A stretch of 64,000 bases of DNA from Torymus aiolomorphi. Taxonomy: Eukaryota > Arthropoda > Insecta > Hymenoptera > Torymidae. A program made the translations under genes and the position numbers. Below the pieces are notes generated by a model, which did not search any database, had not been told where the DNA came from, and saw only the letters and a list, made by a program, of their open reading frames with translations. Of this stretch, positions 21,190-33,829 are shown piece after piece (within the stretch, counting starts at the first letter, position 1; every line of letters starts with the position of its first letter). The DNA is taken from contig CM070873.1 of assembly GCA_036365515.1 (NCBI GenBank), positions 82,781,948 through 82,845,947 of the forward strand, read 5' to 3'.

Positions 21190-24100
21190 CACATGCTAGT
21201 GCTGCCGGGCGTCTCTTCTGCTGCCTCCACATATACATTGGGTCCAGTTCGCGTTAATATCCCGGCCTAGCATAGCTTTAGTCTGCCTGATACCACCACC
21301 GTTTTGCCAATCCCTGGTGTGCAGTATCCGCGTCCACTTGACGGTTGCCTGCTTCACCACAGATTTAGAGACCCCTATTAGGGCCGCTGATGACTCATTT
21401 GTGGAAGAGTTAACTTCCATCCCAGCGAGCCTATCTGCAATTTCATTCCCTCTTATCGCGGTGGGCCCCGGTACCCAGAGTAGACGAGTCGTGTTTCTCT
21501 TCGCTAGTCTGTTCAGCGCCACTTTGCAGTCCCAGACCAGCTGAGAGAGTTCTGTAGGCGTTCAACGCCTTCAGAGCTGCCTGGCTATCCGAACAGATGC
21601 TGATGCGTCTGCCTTGAATGCCAAGCTCTTCAATCCTTTGAATACACCGAAAAATAACGTATATTTCCGATTGAAAAACTGTGGCATGTGACCCCAGAAA
21701 TGTGCCTTTCCCGTCCCTGCGGCAGTAGTATCTGGAGCCGGTACCGCTATCGGTCTTTGAGCCATCCATGTACTAGATGTCTCTGCTACCCGGCAGCTTG
21801 TTCTTCTCCGTCGTCCAATCATCATTGTTATGACGGTCCCGTACCTCCTTCCAAAGGTATATCTCAGGATCATCACATCCGATGGCATGGGCAAGACTAG
21901 TGAGAAATCCAGTTATTCGGGAAATTGAGTATGCCTCATAACCAGTCTCCACTTGCCCTAAGTTCCGAACCTATGAGCTGTTGTAGCCGCAGCTGCGGTA
22001 ATGGTGAGGTAGAGGAGCTCAACACCCGCCACTGCAACCACTGCCCTTGTGGGCGTGGTACGTATCGCGCACATGGCTTCTCTCTATATAAGCCTTCGAA
22101 GCCTCTCCAATATTCGCCTAACGTTCACTCTGTTCAGCGCTACCAGACCGCAGCAGCATAGACAAGCCTGGGCACCAGTACGACCCTACAGAGCTACAGG
22201 ATGATCTTGGGACTGAGGCCCCAAGTGCTGCTAAAGGCCCTTCGGCACGTTCAGAAAGCTAACAAGAACTTATGACGTTGGGTAAGAATGTGCCAAGGAC
22301 AATTTCCTGTCCAGAGTTACCCCGGAGTATTTGGCTGTATTCCTCACCGCCAGGGTCTTGCTCTCTACTGTGGGCGCCCTGTATGGTTCAAGTTTGTATT
22401 TCCGGGTGAAAACGACGAGCTCGATCTTCTCTGGATTTACAGAGAGCCATATTGCCTCGCACCAGCGTTCCACCCGTTTCAGTGCAAGCCGCATAGAGTT
22501 CATGGCAGCCTCTATGCATCTTCCCTTAATGAGAATCAGAAAGTGGGTGCATAGCAACCCACAACATTCAGTGTCTCTAGAAGTCCGTGAGCTACCAGAC
22601 ACCAGATGGTGGGAGAGGATACTCCACCCTGCGCGCACCCCCTACTGACCATCCCTGTGGCTTTGATTGGGACCAACTTGACTGCCACTGTTCGACAGCT
22701 CAGCATGCTCCCAAGCCAATCTACTAGTGACTGGGGCACCCCATGCCTCCTTGTCTCCTCTCGAGCGGTCTTTGTGAAGGTGTGATTGAACGCCCCTTCC
22801 ACATCCAAGAATGTCCCGACCATGATTTCTCCTCTCTCCAGCTGTTCCTCTATGCGATAGACCGCCGAGTGTAGGGCAGTCTCCGTTGAGTCTCCTGCCC
22901 TGTATACGTGCTGATTGGGATGTAAGGGCCTAACTGTCAGCACTCTCCAATGTCTTAAAGACGAAGGAGGTCAGACTGATCGGCCTGAAGTCTTTAACAG
23001 TCGTGTGGGTAGATTTCCCTGCTTTCGGAATGAAGATAATTCTTGCCCGTTTTCATGTACGTGGCACGTGTGCCAGGGCAATGCTAGCCCTAAAGACTTT
23101 GACCAGGTGTCCGATGCGTACCTCCATTCCTTCCTGCAGCAAGACCGGAAGCACCTCATCTGCTATCGGAGCCTTAAAGGGCTTGAAATTGCCTATGGCC
23201 CACCTGGTTCTCTCAGGTGTGACTATACGAGCTGCCAGGTTTCAAACCGCCGTCCACGGTACTAGAGCCCGGAGAGGTCTACCCTGGATCTCGACGATCC
23301 GTAACCGCAGGCAATCCTCCGCCGAAGCTGCATATTGCCTGATTGGGAGCTGAATAGCTTCTAGCCCGACCTCCGGGTTTTATGTGAGGATGTGATTCAG
23401 CCTAGCTGCATCAGGGTACTTTTCAATGCCCTCGCAGTAGTCCCTCCATCCTCTCTTCCTGTCTGCGTTGACGCGAGATTTGTACTGCCTCTGGACCTCC
23501 TTGTGGGAGGCCTAGTCTTCTGGTCTGCGAGAATTCCGGGCCTTGTTAAAGGCTCGCCTCACGGCGGAGGTCTTGGAGCTCCTCTGTCCACCAAGGGGTC
23601 CTCGAGGTCCCTCTTGATTTGGTCATCGAACAGCTCCTCGGAAACGAGACGTCGATAGCCCTACCTCCTAACCGCCCTACCTAGCTCCTCCATCCAGTAC
23701 TTTAACCTGTCGGTTGTAGTGAAGTCCGGCCTGAAGTTTCGGAGTTCGTTCCCAAGAATAGCACTATAGGAGTGCCAATTTGTCCCTGTACCACTTTTCT
23801 TCCAGTTAAAAATAACATGTCTGTGGTCGGGTAGTGAAGGTTCGGTAGAGACCCTCTAGTCTCCAACCCAGCTGCTAATCTCCTCTGAACAGAACGTCAG
23901 GTCTGCAGAAGGTCGGTTTCCTGTCCCTATTCAGGATGCTCAGTTCTGTGTTGACCAGAAACTGCAGGAGTGCTTCTCCCCTGTCGTTAATGTCAGAGCT
24001 TCCCCAAATGATATGGTGTGCATTGGCGTCGCACCCCAGAATAAAGGGAATTTCCTTGACCTACAGAAGTCAATGAGATGTTGTACTTCCTTTGGCGGAG

Positions 24101-24470
24101 ATTCGTCTGTAGAGTCGTAGGGAAAGTAGTCTGAGTCCACCACCACCTCTCTCTCAGAACCCTCCGCGTCTGGAAGCCTTGTCTTGACGACCGCTAAATC
24201 CCCGCTGCAGTGGCCTGGCATCAAGAAGACCTCCAACTCCTTAACTAAAATACACGCCCTCGGAGCATTTTTGGCAGGGTCCCTATAGATTTTCCCCACT
24301 CCGCGTCAACCCCGGATAGCCCCCGCGATCACCCATGGTTCTTGAATTAGGCAGATACCTATCGGCACCCCAGTCATATGCCTGGCCAGGACCGCAGTGA
24401 CGCCTTTGCTGTGGTGCAAGTTAATTTGGGTAAATAGTATCCCGTCCTTAGCTATTGTGCTTAGGACGAT
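21190..24470 (-). pseudogene. LINE ORF2: endonuclease, reverse transcriptase, RNase H (broken)
   Basis: This was the polyprotein that nicks target DNA and copies the element's RNA. Around 24330-24450 the frame gives FTQINLHHSKG and CLIQEPWV, and 23940-24299 gives YFPYDS with PPKEV, all typical of the AP endonuclease of this LINE group. RT motifs follow: HPNQHVYRAGDSTETALH and FLDVEGAFN (22740-22940), then an AQGGVSSP box. The box expected to read YADD reads YAPT, so the catalytic aspartates are lost. RNase H residues DGSKT, SEIYVI and CSDSQAAL (21440-21770) are present, but the WVPG box (21460-21480) has lost the usual histidine. At least four frame changes make it a pseudogene. Confidence 0.85.
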
Positions 24471-24503
24471 CCTCGCCTACCCGACTCTTGCTACTTCCGT
24501 GGT

Positions 24504-24782
24504 TCATGCGGAAGCCCCCATGGGGTCCTGCCTACCCTGCGCCGGGGATGGTTGATTTGCTAATCTCCCATTCCCTCCCCCCAGCCAGGATCCGCCCGGG
24601 TTCTCAGAGGAGTCCCCGGTACCCTCCTTGCTGAGGTTTCTATTCGCGCTCGCAATCGCGTTTGGGTTGTCCGACGTCTGAGTTCTCGGGGTCCCTCCTT
24701 TTCCAGACAACCACTGGACAAGCGGGTAGAGTTCCTTGGGCCTCGACCTCCGCTTACCCTTCTCTTCCGGGAGTGCCTTCAT
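24504..24782 (-). pseudogene. Possible LINE ORF1 fragment
   Basis: A 92-codon minus-strand ORF directly upstream of the endonuclease, rich in Gly, Pro, Ser, Lys and Arg, without zinc-knuckle cysteines. Position and composition suggest the end of ORF1 or the linker, but there is no diagnostic motif. Confidence 0.35.
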
Positions 24783-24990
24783 CTCAGGTGTGCTAGGCGC
24801 TACCGCCCCGCAGCCTGGTGCTTCGTCACTCCTTCCTAACTCGTTCTCTATTTTAAAATTCTATTTGAGTCCCACGCCCGATGCCCTAGAAAAATTAGGC
24901 CGCCCTAACAGTCTATCCGGACTTGTTACTTCTTCTTAATTTCCTACATTAAATAACTAATCGGACGCATTACCCGCATAATAACTACAA

Positions 24991-25519
24991 AATAACAAGA
25001 CAGTGAAAATTTATTTTAACCACAAAAATGAAACCACGTGCATGCGATATTAAAACTTCCGGAGGGCGAGGATCCGGGAATGAACGTGAGATCATAGTCA
25101 GGGCCACATGTGGTAGCCCTTACACGGCTTTTGTCCAGCGTCACTAATGCCCTGTCATTACTAGCACAGCCGGACGGGTGCGCCGTTACGCGCCTTTCTA
25201 GGAGCTCTTACAGAGAACCTGATTGGGCCTTTACCAACATCTAAGGTAAGCCCTATTTATTTTCCGTTCGGATTGTGGAGGCTTCTGGAAGTTCAAATTT
25301 TCAATTACCGGATTTTTTTCGGTGAAATTTGCGAATTTTCGGAAGTTTTCATGATTGAAGAAGGAAGGAAAAGGCGAGCAAGCCTCGGTATGGCTTTTGC
25401 CCTGGGTAAAACGTAATTCCTCCCCTTCGGGCGCGCTCACCAGTGTTTAGGTACTACTTGGAATCTTGGTAAACCGGCATCAAAGGTTGCCACCCCCTCC
25501 GGCCTTTTCTAGCTGGCCC
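24991..25519. other. Unassigned junction between two retrotransposons
   Basis: Moderately G+C-rich, with a minus-strand ORF of 69 codons and no domain. It may hold the LINE's 5' region, the truncated 5' part of the R2-like element, or both. I could not find a target duplication here. Confidence 0.3.
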
Positions 25520-26893
25520 AAACCCTTCAACAGAAGCCTCGGATGACTTCAGCAGCCTGTGAGCCACCTAGAGTTACGAGGGGAGTAAAGCAGGGCGATC
25601 TGCTCTCGCCGGTCATCTTCAATATCATCATGGACCACCTACTCCGTTCTCTCCCTCGAGAATGTAGCGCTATCTTCGATAAGCGATCAGCGATCAACCG
25701 GTCTTAACACCTAATCGACCACACGGTAAGTTACTTGAAGGACTGTGGCCTGGTGCTAAATAAAACCAAGTCACACACGGTATCCATCTTCAGAGGTTCG
25801 AATAGAAGGAAGAAGGCACCTTCACCATCCAGGATCAACCGGTACGAGCATTTAGCCGTGATGAATTCTGGATTTACCTGGGAACTAAGCCTCCTCCTTC
25901 TACGTCTTACCAAAGCGTCACTCAAACCACAGCAGCGTCTCTATGCACTGAAGACTACAGCTGTCCCTAAGATCTATTATCATAGGGAGAATTACCATCA
26001 GCGAGCTTCAGTGAGTGGACAAAATGGTGAGAGCCACAGTGAGACAATGGTTAGCTCTACCGAACGACACTCCAGTACGATACTTCCATGCTCCTGTTGG
26101 CGTAGGCGGTCTGATCATTCCATCTTTACGCTGGCTAGCACCTCACCACCGGTGCAATCGTCTTCTTGGTCTCATACCGGGCTGAAATGAGACTAACATC
26201 TCCGACCATTACTTGGCCAAGGAAGTTCTCCAATGTAATAAACGACTACCCCCGATAGGAACACTATCATCGTGGACTAAAAGAGCTGCAAAAAACGGCT
26301 GGCTGCTCTCCTCCACGACCTCATAGAAGGGCATGCGCTTAAACACTCCGTTCAAGTTGCCAACTAATACCAATGGGTAACGGATAGAACCGTACTTTCT
26401 ACCGGCAGAGATTATATCAACTATTACAAGGTAAGATTCGGAGCCCTTCCTACCGTGCGGGGTACATATACAGAAACCAACAACCACGTCCTACAGATAT
26501 GCCCTCGCATCTTCGGCGTGCGGATTGCTCACCATAATTCCATCCACATCTACATTGGAAAAAACTTACGAAGCCGAGATTTCACGGTACACAGCGAGCC
26601 ACACATCATCACCTAGGTGTGGTAATAGGTGCCCAAGTTTCCGTCGAACAGTCCGATCTCGAGCGAACTCTGACTCTCAAGGTATAGAAGTACGCCGGTA
26701 ACCCCGACATCCAAAGGGCCATTGGAGATCTTGGAGCGAAGAATATTCTTCATCTTCAGGCGATCTTATCCTGTAGAGGGTTTGATGCAAACAATCTACA
26801 GACGACCTCCTCAGAGTAGGCACCATCAATCGCCGGGACCTTGCCGTCATGACCACCAGAGTTCCCATAGACTCATATAACTTTTGTATTTAA
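25520..26893 (+). pseudogene. R2-clade non-LTR retrotransposon fragment (RT C-half and endonuclease)
   Basis: The plus strand shows an RT box RGVKQGDLLSPVIFNIIMD (about 25570), a CGLVLNKTKS block, KPQQRLYALKT (about 25930), then an R2-type thumb with WLALPNDTPVRYFHAP and GGLIIPSLRW (26045-26140). After it come a NNHVLQICPR...GVRIAHHN stretch (about 26480-26540) and a restriction-like-endonuclease tail ending near VPIDSYNF at about 26890. The catalytic YADD region is missing. The C-x2-C half of the CCHC finger is also gone, and several frameshifts and stops occur. The N-terminal half is absent. R2 elements normally sit in 28S rDNA, and no rDNA is seen here. Confidence 0.8.
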
Positions 26894-27987
26894 TAATTTA
26901 ATAATTTTATGTTTATGCCATTAACGCGTAGTCTTATAGGACATCACGTTTTCGACAGTTTTAATCAAGAAATTGATGAAAACGGCTGTTTAGGTATTAA
27001 CGAAACTTTGAGAAATGTATATTTAATGTCCGATAAATACACACATCCAAATATTGATTCGCCAATTTTTAGAGTTAATATAAGCAAATGAGTAAAATTA
27101 TTCACGCGCATTCGAACATTGGACACCCAACTTGGCAACATCGCAAAGAGGTTAGGAAGTCCGCACAAGTTCAAATGACGTGCTTGCTATGCAGAAGCAA
27201 TACTCACTGCTTTATAGGCAAATTTTAAAAGATCTTTATATTTTTTAATAATTAACTATAGCTATAGAATCTTCATCTTTATTCAACGGCTCCGACTCAC
27301 TCATTTTTATTACTTGCACGTAAGTTCCTCGGAAGTCAAAGACGACCAAATTAAACACGCACTTGATTTTCATAAATAACAAATGACATAGTATGAATAA
27401 TTTAAATTGAAAAAAATGTAAGTAATTGAAAGCTCTTTTAGATACATTTCCGATTTAATAATATTGACTCTATTATATTAAAAAATAAAAATACTTCAAT
27501 TTTAGAATTAACTTGTGGCCATAAAACAAAAGAAAATCAACTGATCTGAAATAGTACATTATGTAACAAGGGACTAAAGTAACATATTATTCCCGCGGGT
27601 GAGTTCACTATCCGTGGGAGCGAAGCGAAGCGAAGCGAAGCGAGGCTAAAGTGACCGTATTTAGATTGGCAGGCGAAAAAAGTCGTCAGCAGGCGTTTTT
27701 CGACTTTTATCGCTCGATACTCGAGTAGCAGCAAGGGTTTTCCACTGTTGTCGGTCGCTAAAAAATTTTCGAAAATTTTTAGAAAAATCAACGATAATAG
27801 TTACAAAATATGTTAAAATTATGTAAATTCGACCTCCATAAATAGGTTTTATTGTCAAAATATTAACTAACTAAAAATTAAAAATACTCTAATCTGCAGA
27901 TGGTTGTCGTGTCTAAAAACGGTCACGTTAGCTCCGCCTTGTATTAAGAAAACCCGGAAAAGAGCACATACGTTACAAAAAATATGG
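26894..27987. other. AT-rich noncoding DNA with a (GCGAA)n tract
   Basis: No gene is recognised. Four tandem GCGAA units lie at 27620-27643 next to a CCCGCGGGTG...ATCCGTGGGAGC stretch, which resembles an arm of the CpG palindromes seen at 11-14 kb. Confidence 0.4.
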
Positions 27988-28097
27988 TGAACATTAATCG
28001 TCTTCGGCTCGCCAAACGCACTCACCTTCGACTCGTACTGCAAACTCCACACTTGGTATAAAAAGGCCCACTTTACGCGCTTGGCACACAATATACT
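27988..28097. repeat. Half-copy of the 13.3-kb palindrome
   Basis: CGTCTTCGGCTCGCCAAACG, CGACTCGTACTGCAA, CCCACTTTACGCGC and TTGGCACACAATATACTATT correspond to one arm of the palindrome at 13311-13490. The other arm is missing. Confidence 0.6.
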
Positions 28098-28108
28098 ATT
28101 TTCATATA

Positions 28109-28614
28109 AGGTAAAGTATCCAGTACGGAGACAAGTTGACAATCGGACCCTATAACGGGACAACAATAAAGGACTACAATTTCTAACAAGTACGATGACA
28201 ATATAAATTCATAAGCATTATTTATGCTATTAACTATGTAGTCGAGTCGATATTGAGTTAATTTAACTATTCAATTCATCATAATACAGAAGGAAAATTT
28301 TTAAAGTTATCTTTAAATGGACGAATTATCTCGCACTTAACATATTCCTTTTTGATCATATCCCAATAGCGGGGCACATTTAACAATATTTTGTCCCCGT
28401 ATCGTTTCGCAACTTTGTCCCGCTATTGCGTTTATATTCAACATCTCTTAATCTATGATGTCCCGCTATCAATTTGTTTTTGTATAAATTATTAAAGAAG
28501 ATCCAAAATTAATAATTATATCCATGAGATTAAAGAAATTTCACTTATTGGTTTTAAAATTTGTACCTGAATTTTTTCTATGCAGTTTTTGTCCCAGTAC
28601 TGGGTACTTTACCT
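28109..28614. mobile_element. TA-flanked MITE with AGGTAAAGTA ends
   Basis: AGGTAAAGTATCCAGTACGG at the left is mirrored by CCAGTACTGGGTACTTTACCT at the right (about 26 bp). TA lies outside each end. Inside, TGTCCCGCTAT-like words recur (28360-28470), including GTCCCGCTATTGCG and its variants. There is no transposase. Confidence 0.6.
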
Positions 28615-28616
28615 TA

Positions 28617-29663
28617 CGCAGACGTAAAGTATTGTATGTACTACGGGTAATCAGCGCCCTGTGCGCGCCACCATTTGTCTTTTGTTTCACTCCTTTCCAG
28701 ATTCGAAATGGATTCCATTATTCAAGATTTCGGGCTCGTTCGAGGACAAAATAGATTATCTCGAATTCTCAAATTATGTAAGGGACTAGCGTTAATTCGG
28801 CGTGCTACGTGCGCCCTCTCTTCGCTGTTTCTCGATTTCTTTCGAGTTTCGAGATCGATTCGAGAATTCGAGATACCTCGCAAAAACGCTCGAAAACCGA
28901 ACGAATCTCAATCGCTCAATTTATATTAAGGATTTACTGACTTCAGGGAGCAAAACGTCACGTGCGTACCCTTCTATAGAAACTGTCACACGCGTACGAG
29001 TTTCTCTACTTCATTCCCGCCTGCGTCTTGCAGAGTAATGAGCATAGGAGTCGCAATTTCTAGTACTGGATACGTGACGTTTTCGTTTCTGAAATAAAAA
29101 ATTAAACACGAAACAACTTTCCATTGGGTATGTGAAAAAATGTTATATTGCAATGGAGCCTACTTGGGATACTGCTGACATTCCGCTGATTCGTGTACAA
29201 ATGTTACACATAAGTTTTACACATAAATAATTAACTTACTATGATTAACAAATAATACATCAGTCCGCATAATTGGTGGAATAAAATGTAGCCTTTCATA
29301 ATTTTTAAGGTTAGAACTTTTTTCTTACGTCGGAAATTTTGAAAAGGGCACATAAATACGGACAGGCTCACAAATAGGCACGATTTTTTAAATTCGATCT
29401 ATCTGTAGAATATTATGAAAAATAAAATATTCATAGTGTTTTAATTTTTACGTAATCTACAAATCAAGTAGTCAACTTTGACTATAGTATAGAGATTGAC
29501 CGAGCCGAATGTAGGTAATGTAATAAATGTGTCGTGACCTTTTAAAATCCACTTCCACTAACATCTGTGACACTTCGTTCCAATCACACGCACAGAAAGT
29601 CAGTCGTGCATCCACTTCGCTTATTTTTGCCGCATATTTTTCAGCATCCCCAGCCTCCCCGTA
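28617..29663. other. No recognised gene
   Basis: 28690-29040 is richer in TCGA and CGAG words and has short ORFs without domains. The remainder is AT-rich. Confidence 0.35.
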
Positions 29664-29702
29664 TCTCTCTCTCGCTCTCTCTCTCTCTCTCTTTCTCTCT
29701 TG
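29664..29702. repeat. (CT)n microsatellite
   Basis: About 39 bp of CT repeats with CTCGCT and CTTTCT interruptions. Confidence 0.9.
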
Positions 29703-30178
29703 CTCTTAAAAAAGCATTTTCTTCGAAGCTATAACTGTCGGTTCCAAACGTGCCTCCTTAAGGTGGTTCCGGCGAATTAGCGAAATCGATAAGCAAGAAA
29801 AAAAAAAGAAAAATAATAAAGTGCAAATTTTAGCTTTTTATTAGTATTTTTTTCAAATAGGGCCACCAGGTGAACTACCGAAAATAAAATCTTGAACATA
29901 GACTCTTATGGAGATAAATGCTATAAAACTACCTATAGAGCATTTCAATTACAAAATCTTATTGTATGCCCGTATCTATAATTAATTATATTGTACTACT
30001 GTAAATAAAAATTTGCTGGTTCTTTGACAACAAAATATTTCCCGATCCCCTTAATTAAACGAATGTAGTGTAACTCAGGAGCAGCGGAATACTAACATAT
30101 GCGCCAGCTATATATATCTCCCCATGGCTATGCATCCGCGCTGCCCGATCAATCACCCTTCCACCTCTCTCGCTATCT

Positions 30179-30180
<2 letters not shown>

Positions 30181-30247
<67 letters not shown>

Positions 30248-30251
30248 TTCC
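30181..30251. repeat. (CT)n microsatellite
   Basis: About 70 bp of CT repeats. It is complementary to the (GA)n tract about 200 bp downstream. Confidence 0.95.
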
Positions 30252-30449
30252 CACTCTCACAAACCGTTATAATGATATAACGGCAACGATACTTTTTATG
30301 CGAAAGAAAACCACCCTCTCTCTCTTTTTGGCTCTCTGGCAGGTACTGAAAAATGGACGCTTTCTTGCCCCCATCCGCGGAATCGCCAGCCGTAAATTAG
30401 CCCCTTTTGGCCCTCGTATGTATTTGCTCTATATATACTCTGTCGGAGT

Positions 30450-30453
<4 letters not shown>

Positions 30454-30486
<33 letters not shown>
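30454..30486. repeat. (GA)n microsatellite
   Basis: About 33 bp of GA repeats, potentially pairing with the upstream CT tract. Confidence 0.9.
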
Positions 30487-30488
<2 letters not shown>

Positions 30489-31060
30489 TTCGCGGAAAAA
30501 TTTCGTCCATTTCGTGCGGAGATCGCGAGCGTCCCCCAGCCCCGTTATCGCGCGAATGAATGTGGAAAAGAGAAAAGTATATAGATGGGACGTTCCGGCG
30601 AGGGGCGGTTCACTGTCCCCGCTTACACATCCCGCGTTCGTACCCACGCGGCCACGCGCTTCAGATATATACGTATTGACCGATAGTAATTCTGATCGAA
30701 ATTCTTTTGGCAAATTGCTGCGCTCAAAGTTCTGGCCGTAAGCCGATCTCTTTCAGTCTCACTCTGCCGACTTTTTACTACAAAATCACGCTTCTTGCTT
30801 TTGGCGGTATGGCTGCGTCCAGAAGCATATTTGTGCGCATGCAGATGTGTATGCAACCGCACATAAACCAAGCGGACACACGCCTGCGTTGCCCATCGTT
30901 GCATCACGCTCGTGCAAAAATGAAAAATCCTGCGCTGAATTCGGTATACTCCGTCCGACCGCTTATTGCATTTTACGCATCAGTTAGCTGTGGTTCAGCT
31001 CGCTCAGCACTCTGTCAACAACGCGGAAAATTTAGACTCTGGCAATTTCCTTTATATAAG

Positions 31061-33829
31061 TGCCGGGAGAATAATACTTTCCAATTTGTTTATATCATAT
31101 TCTCCATTGAATGAATACAGAGAAAACTAACGAAGGAAAAAGTATATTCAAATAGTATGACAATTTTAAACGTTCATAAATAAAGCATTTCTTTTTTTTA
31201 CGTAAATATAAACTTAATTGTGAAATGAGCTTTGATAGAATTTACGACGACCGATTTTTAATTTATAACTCTCCGGTCTATTCATTCATTTAAACTTTCT
31301 CATAGTGCTATAAAATAATATGGATAAGTGCTCCATTTACTATAATATAATAGATTAAGTACTGAAGTTGAAATGTTAATATAATTAAAAGGAGTGCAAA
31401 TTGTTTCATCAGAATAGGTGTAGTTCCCTGGAAAATAGTGAAGTGAAAGCACATTATAATTATACGCTTAATTTAATATTTTACATAGTTTCATAATACA
31501 GAATAAAAAATTTATTAATTAGAGGCTTATAAATGAATTAGTTAATGATGGTTATAAAATACCTTATTTTCTCTTGTTAAAGATATTTAACAAGAGAAAA
31601 AATAAATCTTTTAATCGATGAGCTTATTAAAAAATGAGCGTATTCAATAAATACTTGTGGAAGGTCGAAGTATCAAGGCACGGAATCGAAATAATTTAAT
31701 TCACCCTCTTAATTGAAAACTAAATGTAAATAATTGCCGCTGTATTGTATTGAAATTACGGCAAACATTTCCACGTACTAGCGCGCTCGCGTCGCGGTTT
31801 AATTGAAGAAAACGGCAGCGAATAAACGAGCAATCTCGGGAGTTCAATGGAATGTCGATTAGTCCAGCAGCGGTAGCTCCCGCCGGCGCCTCCCGCGTGT
31901 TTTGTTCTCCTGCTCTCTCGCTCTTTTGCCATTTGTGTGCTCGAGCGGTAAACGATAAAATCAAACTCACACCCACGTGCGCGGAGAATGCTGTTAAATT
32001 CCGAGAAGAAATACCCCCACGGCCGGACGAAAGAAACGCACAGCGGAGAACTAGTTGTTCGCACTAGATATGCCTCAAAATGCGTCATATCGAAAATTAC
32101 TGCCATTACTATAGACTTTAATTAGTCTGCTTCTAATTAATCCCTTTTACCATGAGAAAGGAACTTAATTAAATAAGTGGACATCGGATGTGGGAATGGA
32201 GGTGCTTTAACATATTATGAGGGAATTCTTAAAGTTTGGCGAGAACTTAACATCAAGGATCGAGAATTGGCTTTTATTAACTTTTGGAGAGCCGCGTACG
32301 AGTGCATGAAAGCATTCACCTGCAACTGTTACGCTCGTGTGCTCGCAACCTCGTTTCGTCACGGTTCATAAGCCACCTGCTTTGCTCGGATCTAACTTTT
32401 AAGCTAACTCTAACTAATCAAGCTAAATTATGAAATTTTCTAGAAAATTTTTATGAACAAAATAACACTAATAACAATATTATTTTATCATATTCAAATA
32501 AATTCACAGATAATTCGGTAATCATGAAACGTTTAGTGTGATACTATCCATTCATTTGTTTTAAGTATAAGATTATTAAGTATCAAATTATTAAAGAATG
32601 TAAATCTATTTACCATTATTAAATAAATAGCCAATCAATTAGGTGTCCTATTTATTATCTCGGATTCGAAATATGAGTTTACCATTAATAGTGACAGTAA
32701 TTACATCTAATTTATTGACATATTGTAAAGTAATATTAACCAAACAAATCAATTTCCAATCCGATGACTTTTACTGGACTTTCGATTAGATCTATTACAA
32801 AAACATTAATAATACAAGTTCCTTTTGTTTCTTTTGTTTACAATAGGCAACGGGAAACAAAAAAATCTATATGGTGCTTAAATAACATTTAATTGACAGA
32901 TTAGAATATAAAAACTGCGAATTCACTAATAATACTACTTTTTTGTTTTAATTATTTTTCTAATATTAACTTTATAAGAAAGGAACATATACTTACGGGA
33001 TATGGCATGCTAACTTATCAAGAGACCAAAAATGTTATTAGACAATAAAAATAAGTTAAAAATTTTCATTGTCGTTTAATAAGCCAGGGACGAGAAACAT
33101 CATGACTCAAAGAAGTGATATAATATATGCACTTAGCTGATATCTCGGCGATTATCAACACGGAATATAAATAGAGATTATCTTAGCTAAATAAAGGACC
33201 TAACAATGTTCAACGCAAGAGCCTCTAGCAAGACGCGTAATAAAAGCTTAAGAGGACCTTAACTTTACTTCGAAAAGTATTGGCAATAAATCTAAAACAC
33301 ACGAGTGCCCTCAGCTATGACCTGATACGTATCTGCGATATAGCCAAACAAAAATCTTGATATCGCAAATACTTCGTTAAAATTTTTCTGAAGTCAAACA
33401 TTTTCGTTAATTTCTTATTTGTAAGTTACTATTAGAGTATCTTGTCTAGGCTTTGAAGGCCACTGTAAATCATTTAAACAATGAATTGGTAACTGATAAA
33501 GAACACGTTTTGCCCTGGGAAAAGATTTTATTGCAAGACTCCACGTTATTTCTAAACAATAAAACAAGGCTTTTATATTAACCCTAAGTGGATTTGAATT
33601 CTGATAACTCGCAGAACGATTAAAGCATATAACTAATGCCCCCAAGTTTTTGGATTCGCTCTCTTGGCGCATCATTTTTTATGAGACTTTTTTAATTTGT
33701 AAAAAATTCGCCAGAGCGAAAATTGTTCTACCTGAAATAACACCAATTTAATATAAAAACTGTTTTCCATCCAAAATGAGTCCATTCTAAGTATTTCCCG
33801 AGATGTATATGTATGTCTGTACGTACGTA
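31061..33829. other. AT-rich noncoding DNA; CpG patch 31750-32080
   Basis: No gene is recognised. 31750-32080 is CpG-rich with short ORFs on both strands and could be regulatory. The rest is AT-rich. Confidence 0.35.
31568..31600. repeat. Perfect hairpin, 14-bp stem
   Basis: TTTTCTCTTGTTAA and TTAACAAGAGAAAA form a perfect stem around a five-base loop. It is isolated and its function is unknown. Confidence 0.8.

Larger units (their letters stand above)
20921..24990 (-). mobile_element. R1/I-group non-LTR retrotransposon (LINE), inactivated
   Basis: About 4 kb on the minus strand carries, in biological order, an ORF1-like end, an AP-type endonuclease, a reverse transcriptase and an RNase H, then about 250 bp of 3' sequence and a (TAA)n tail. 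Reading frame changes many times and stops are frequent. The base composition (G+C-rich) contrasts sharply with the AT-rich surroundings. The 5' limit is uncertain, between about 24800 and 25000. The assignment is from remembered family motifs; clade-level placement needs a tree. Confidence 0.8.
30120..31060. promoter_or_regulatory. CpG-rich region with flanking CT and GA tracts
   Basis: G+C and CpG content rise above the surroundings. A 205-codon plus-strand ORF (30124-30741) spans both microsatellites, and its ends are low complexity, so it is not called as a gene. The combination of (CT)n, (GA)n and CpG-rich DNA suggests an open regulatory region (GAGA-type sites), but no core promoter or exon is demonstrated. 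Confidence 0.3.

Noticed and set aside
20921..26893. 28S rDNA target flanks expected for R1 and R2
   Set aside because: No rRNA-like sequence was recognised on either side of the elements.
30124..30741. 205-codon ORF on the plus strand, the longest in the window
   Set aside because: It spans a (CT)n and a (GA)n tract giving Leu/Ser and Glu/Arg runs; the remainder has no recognisable domain or splice support.
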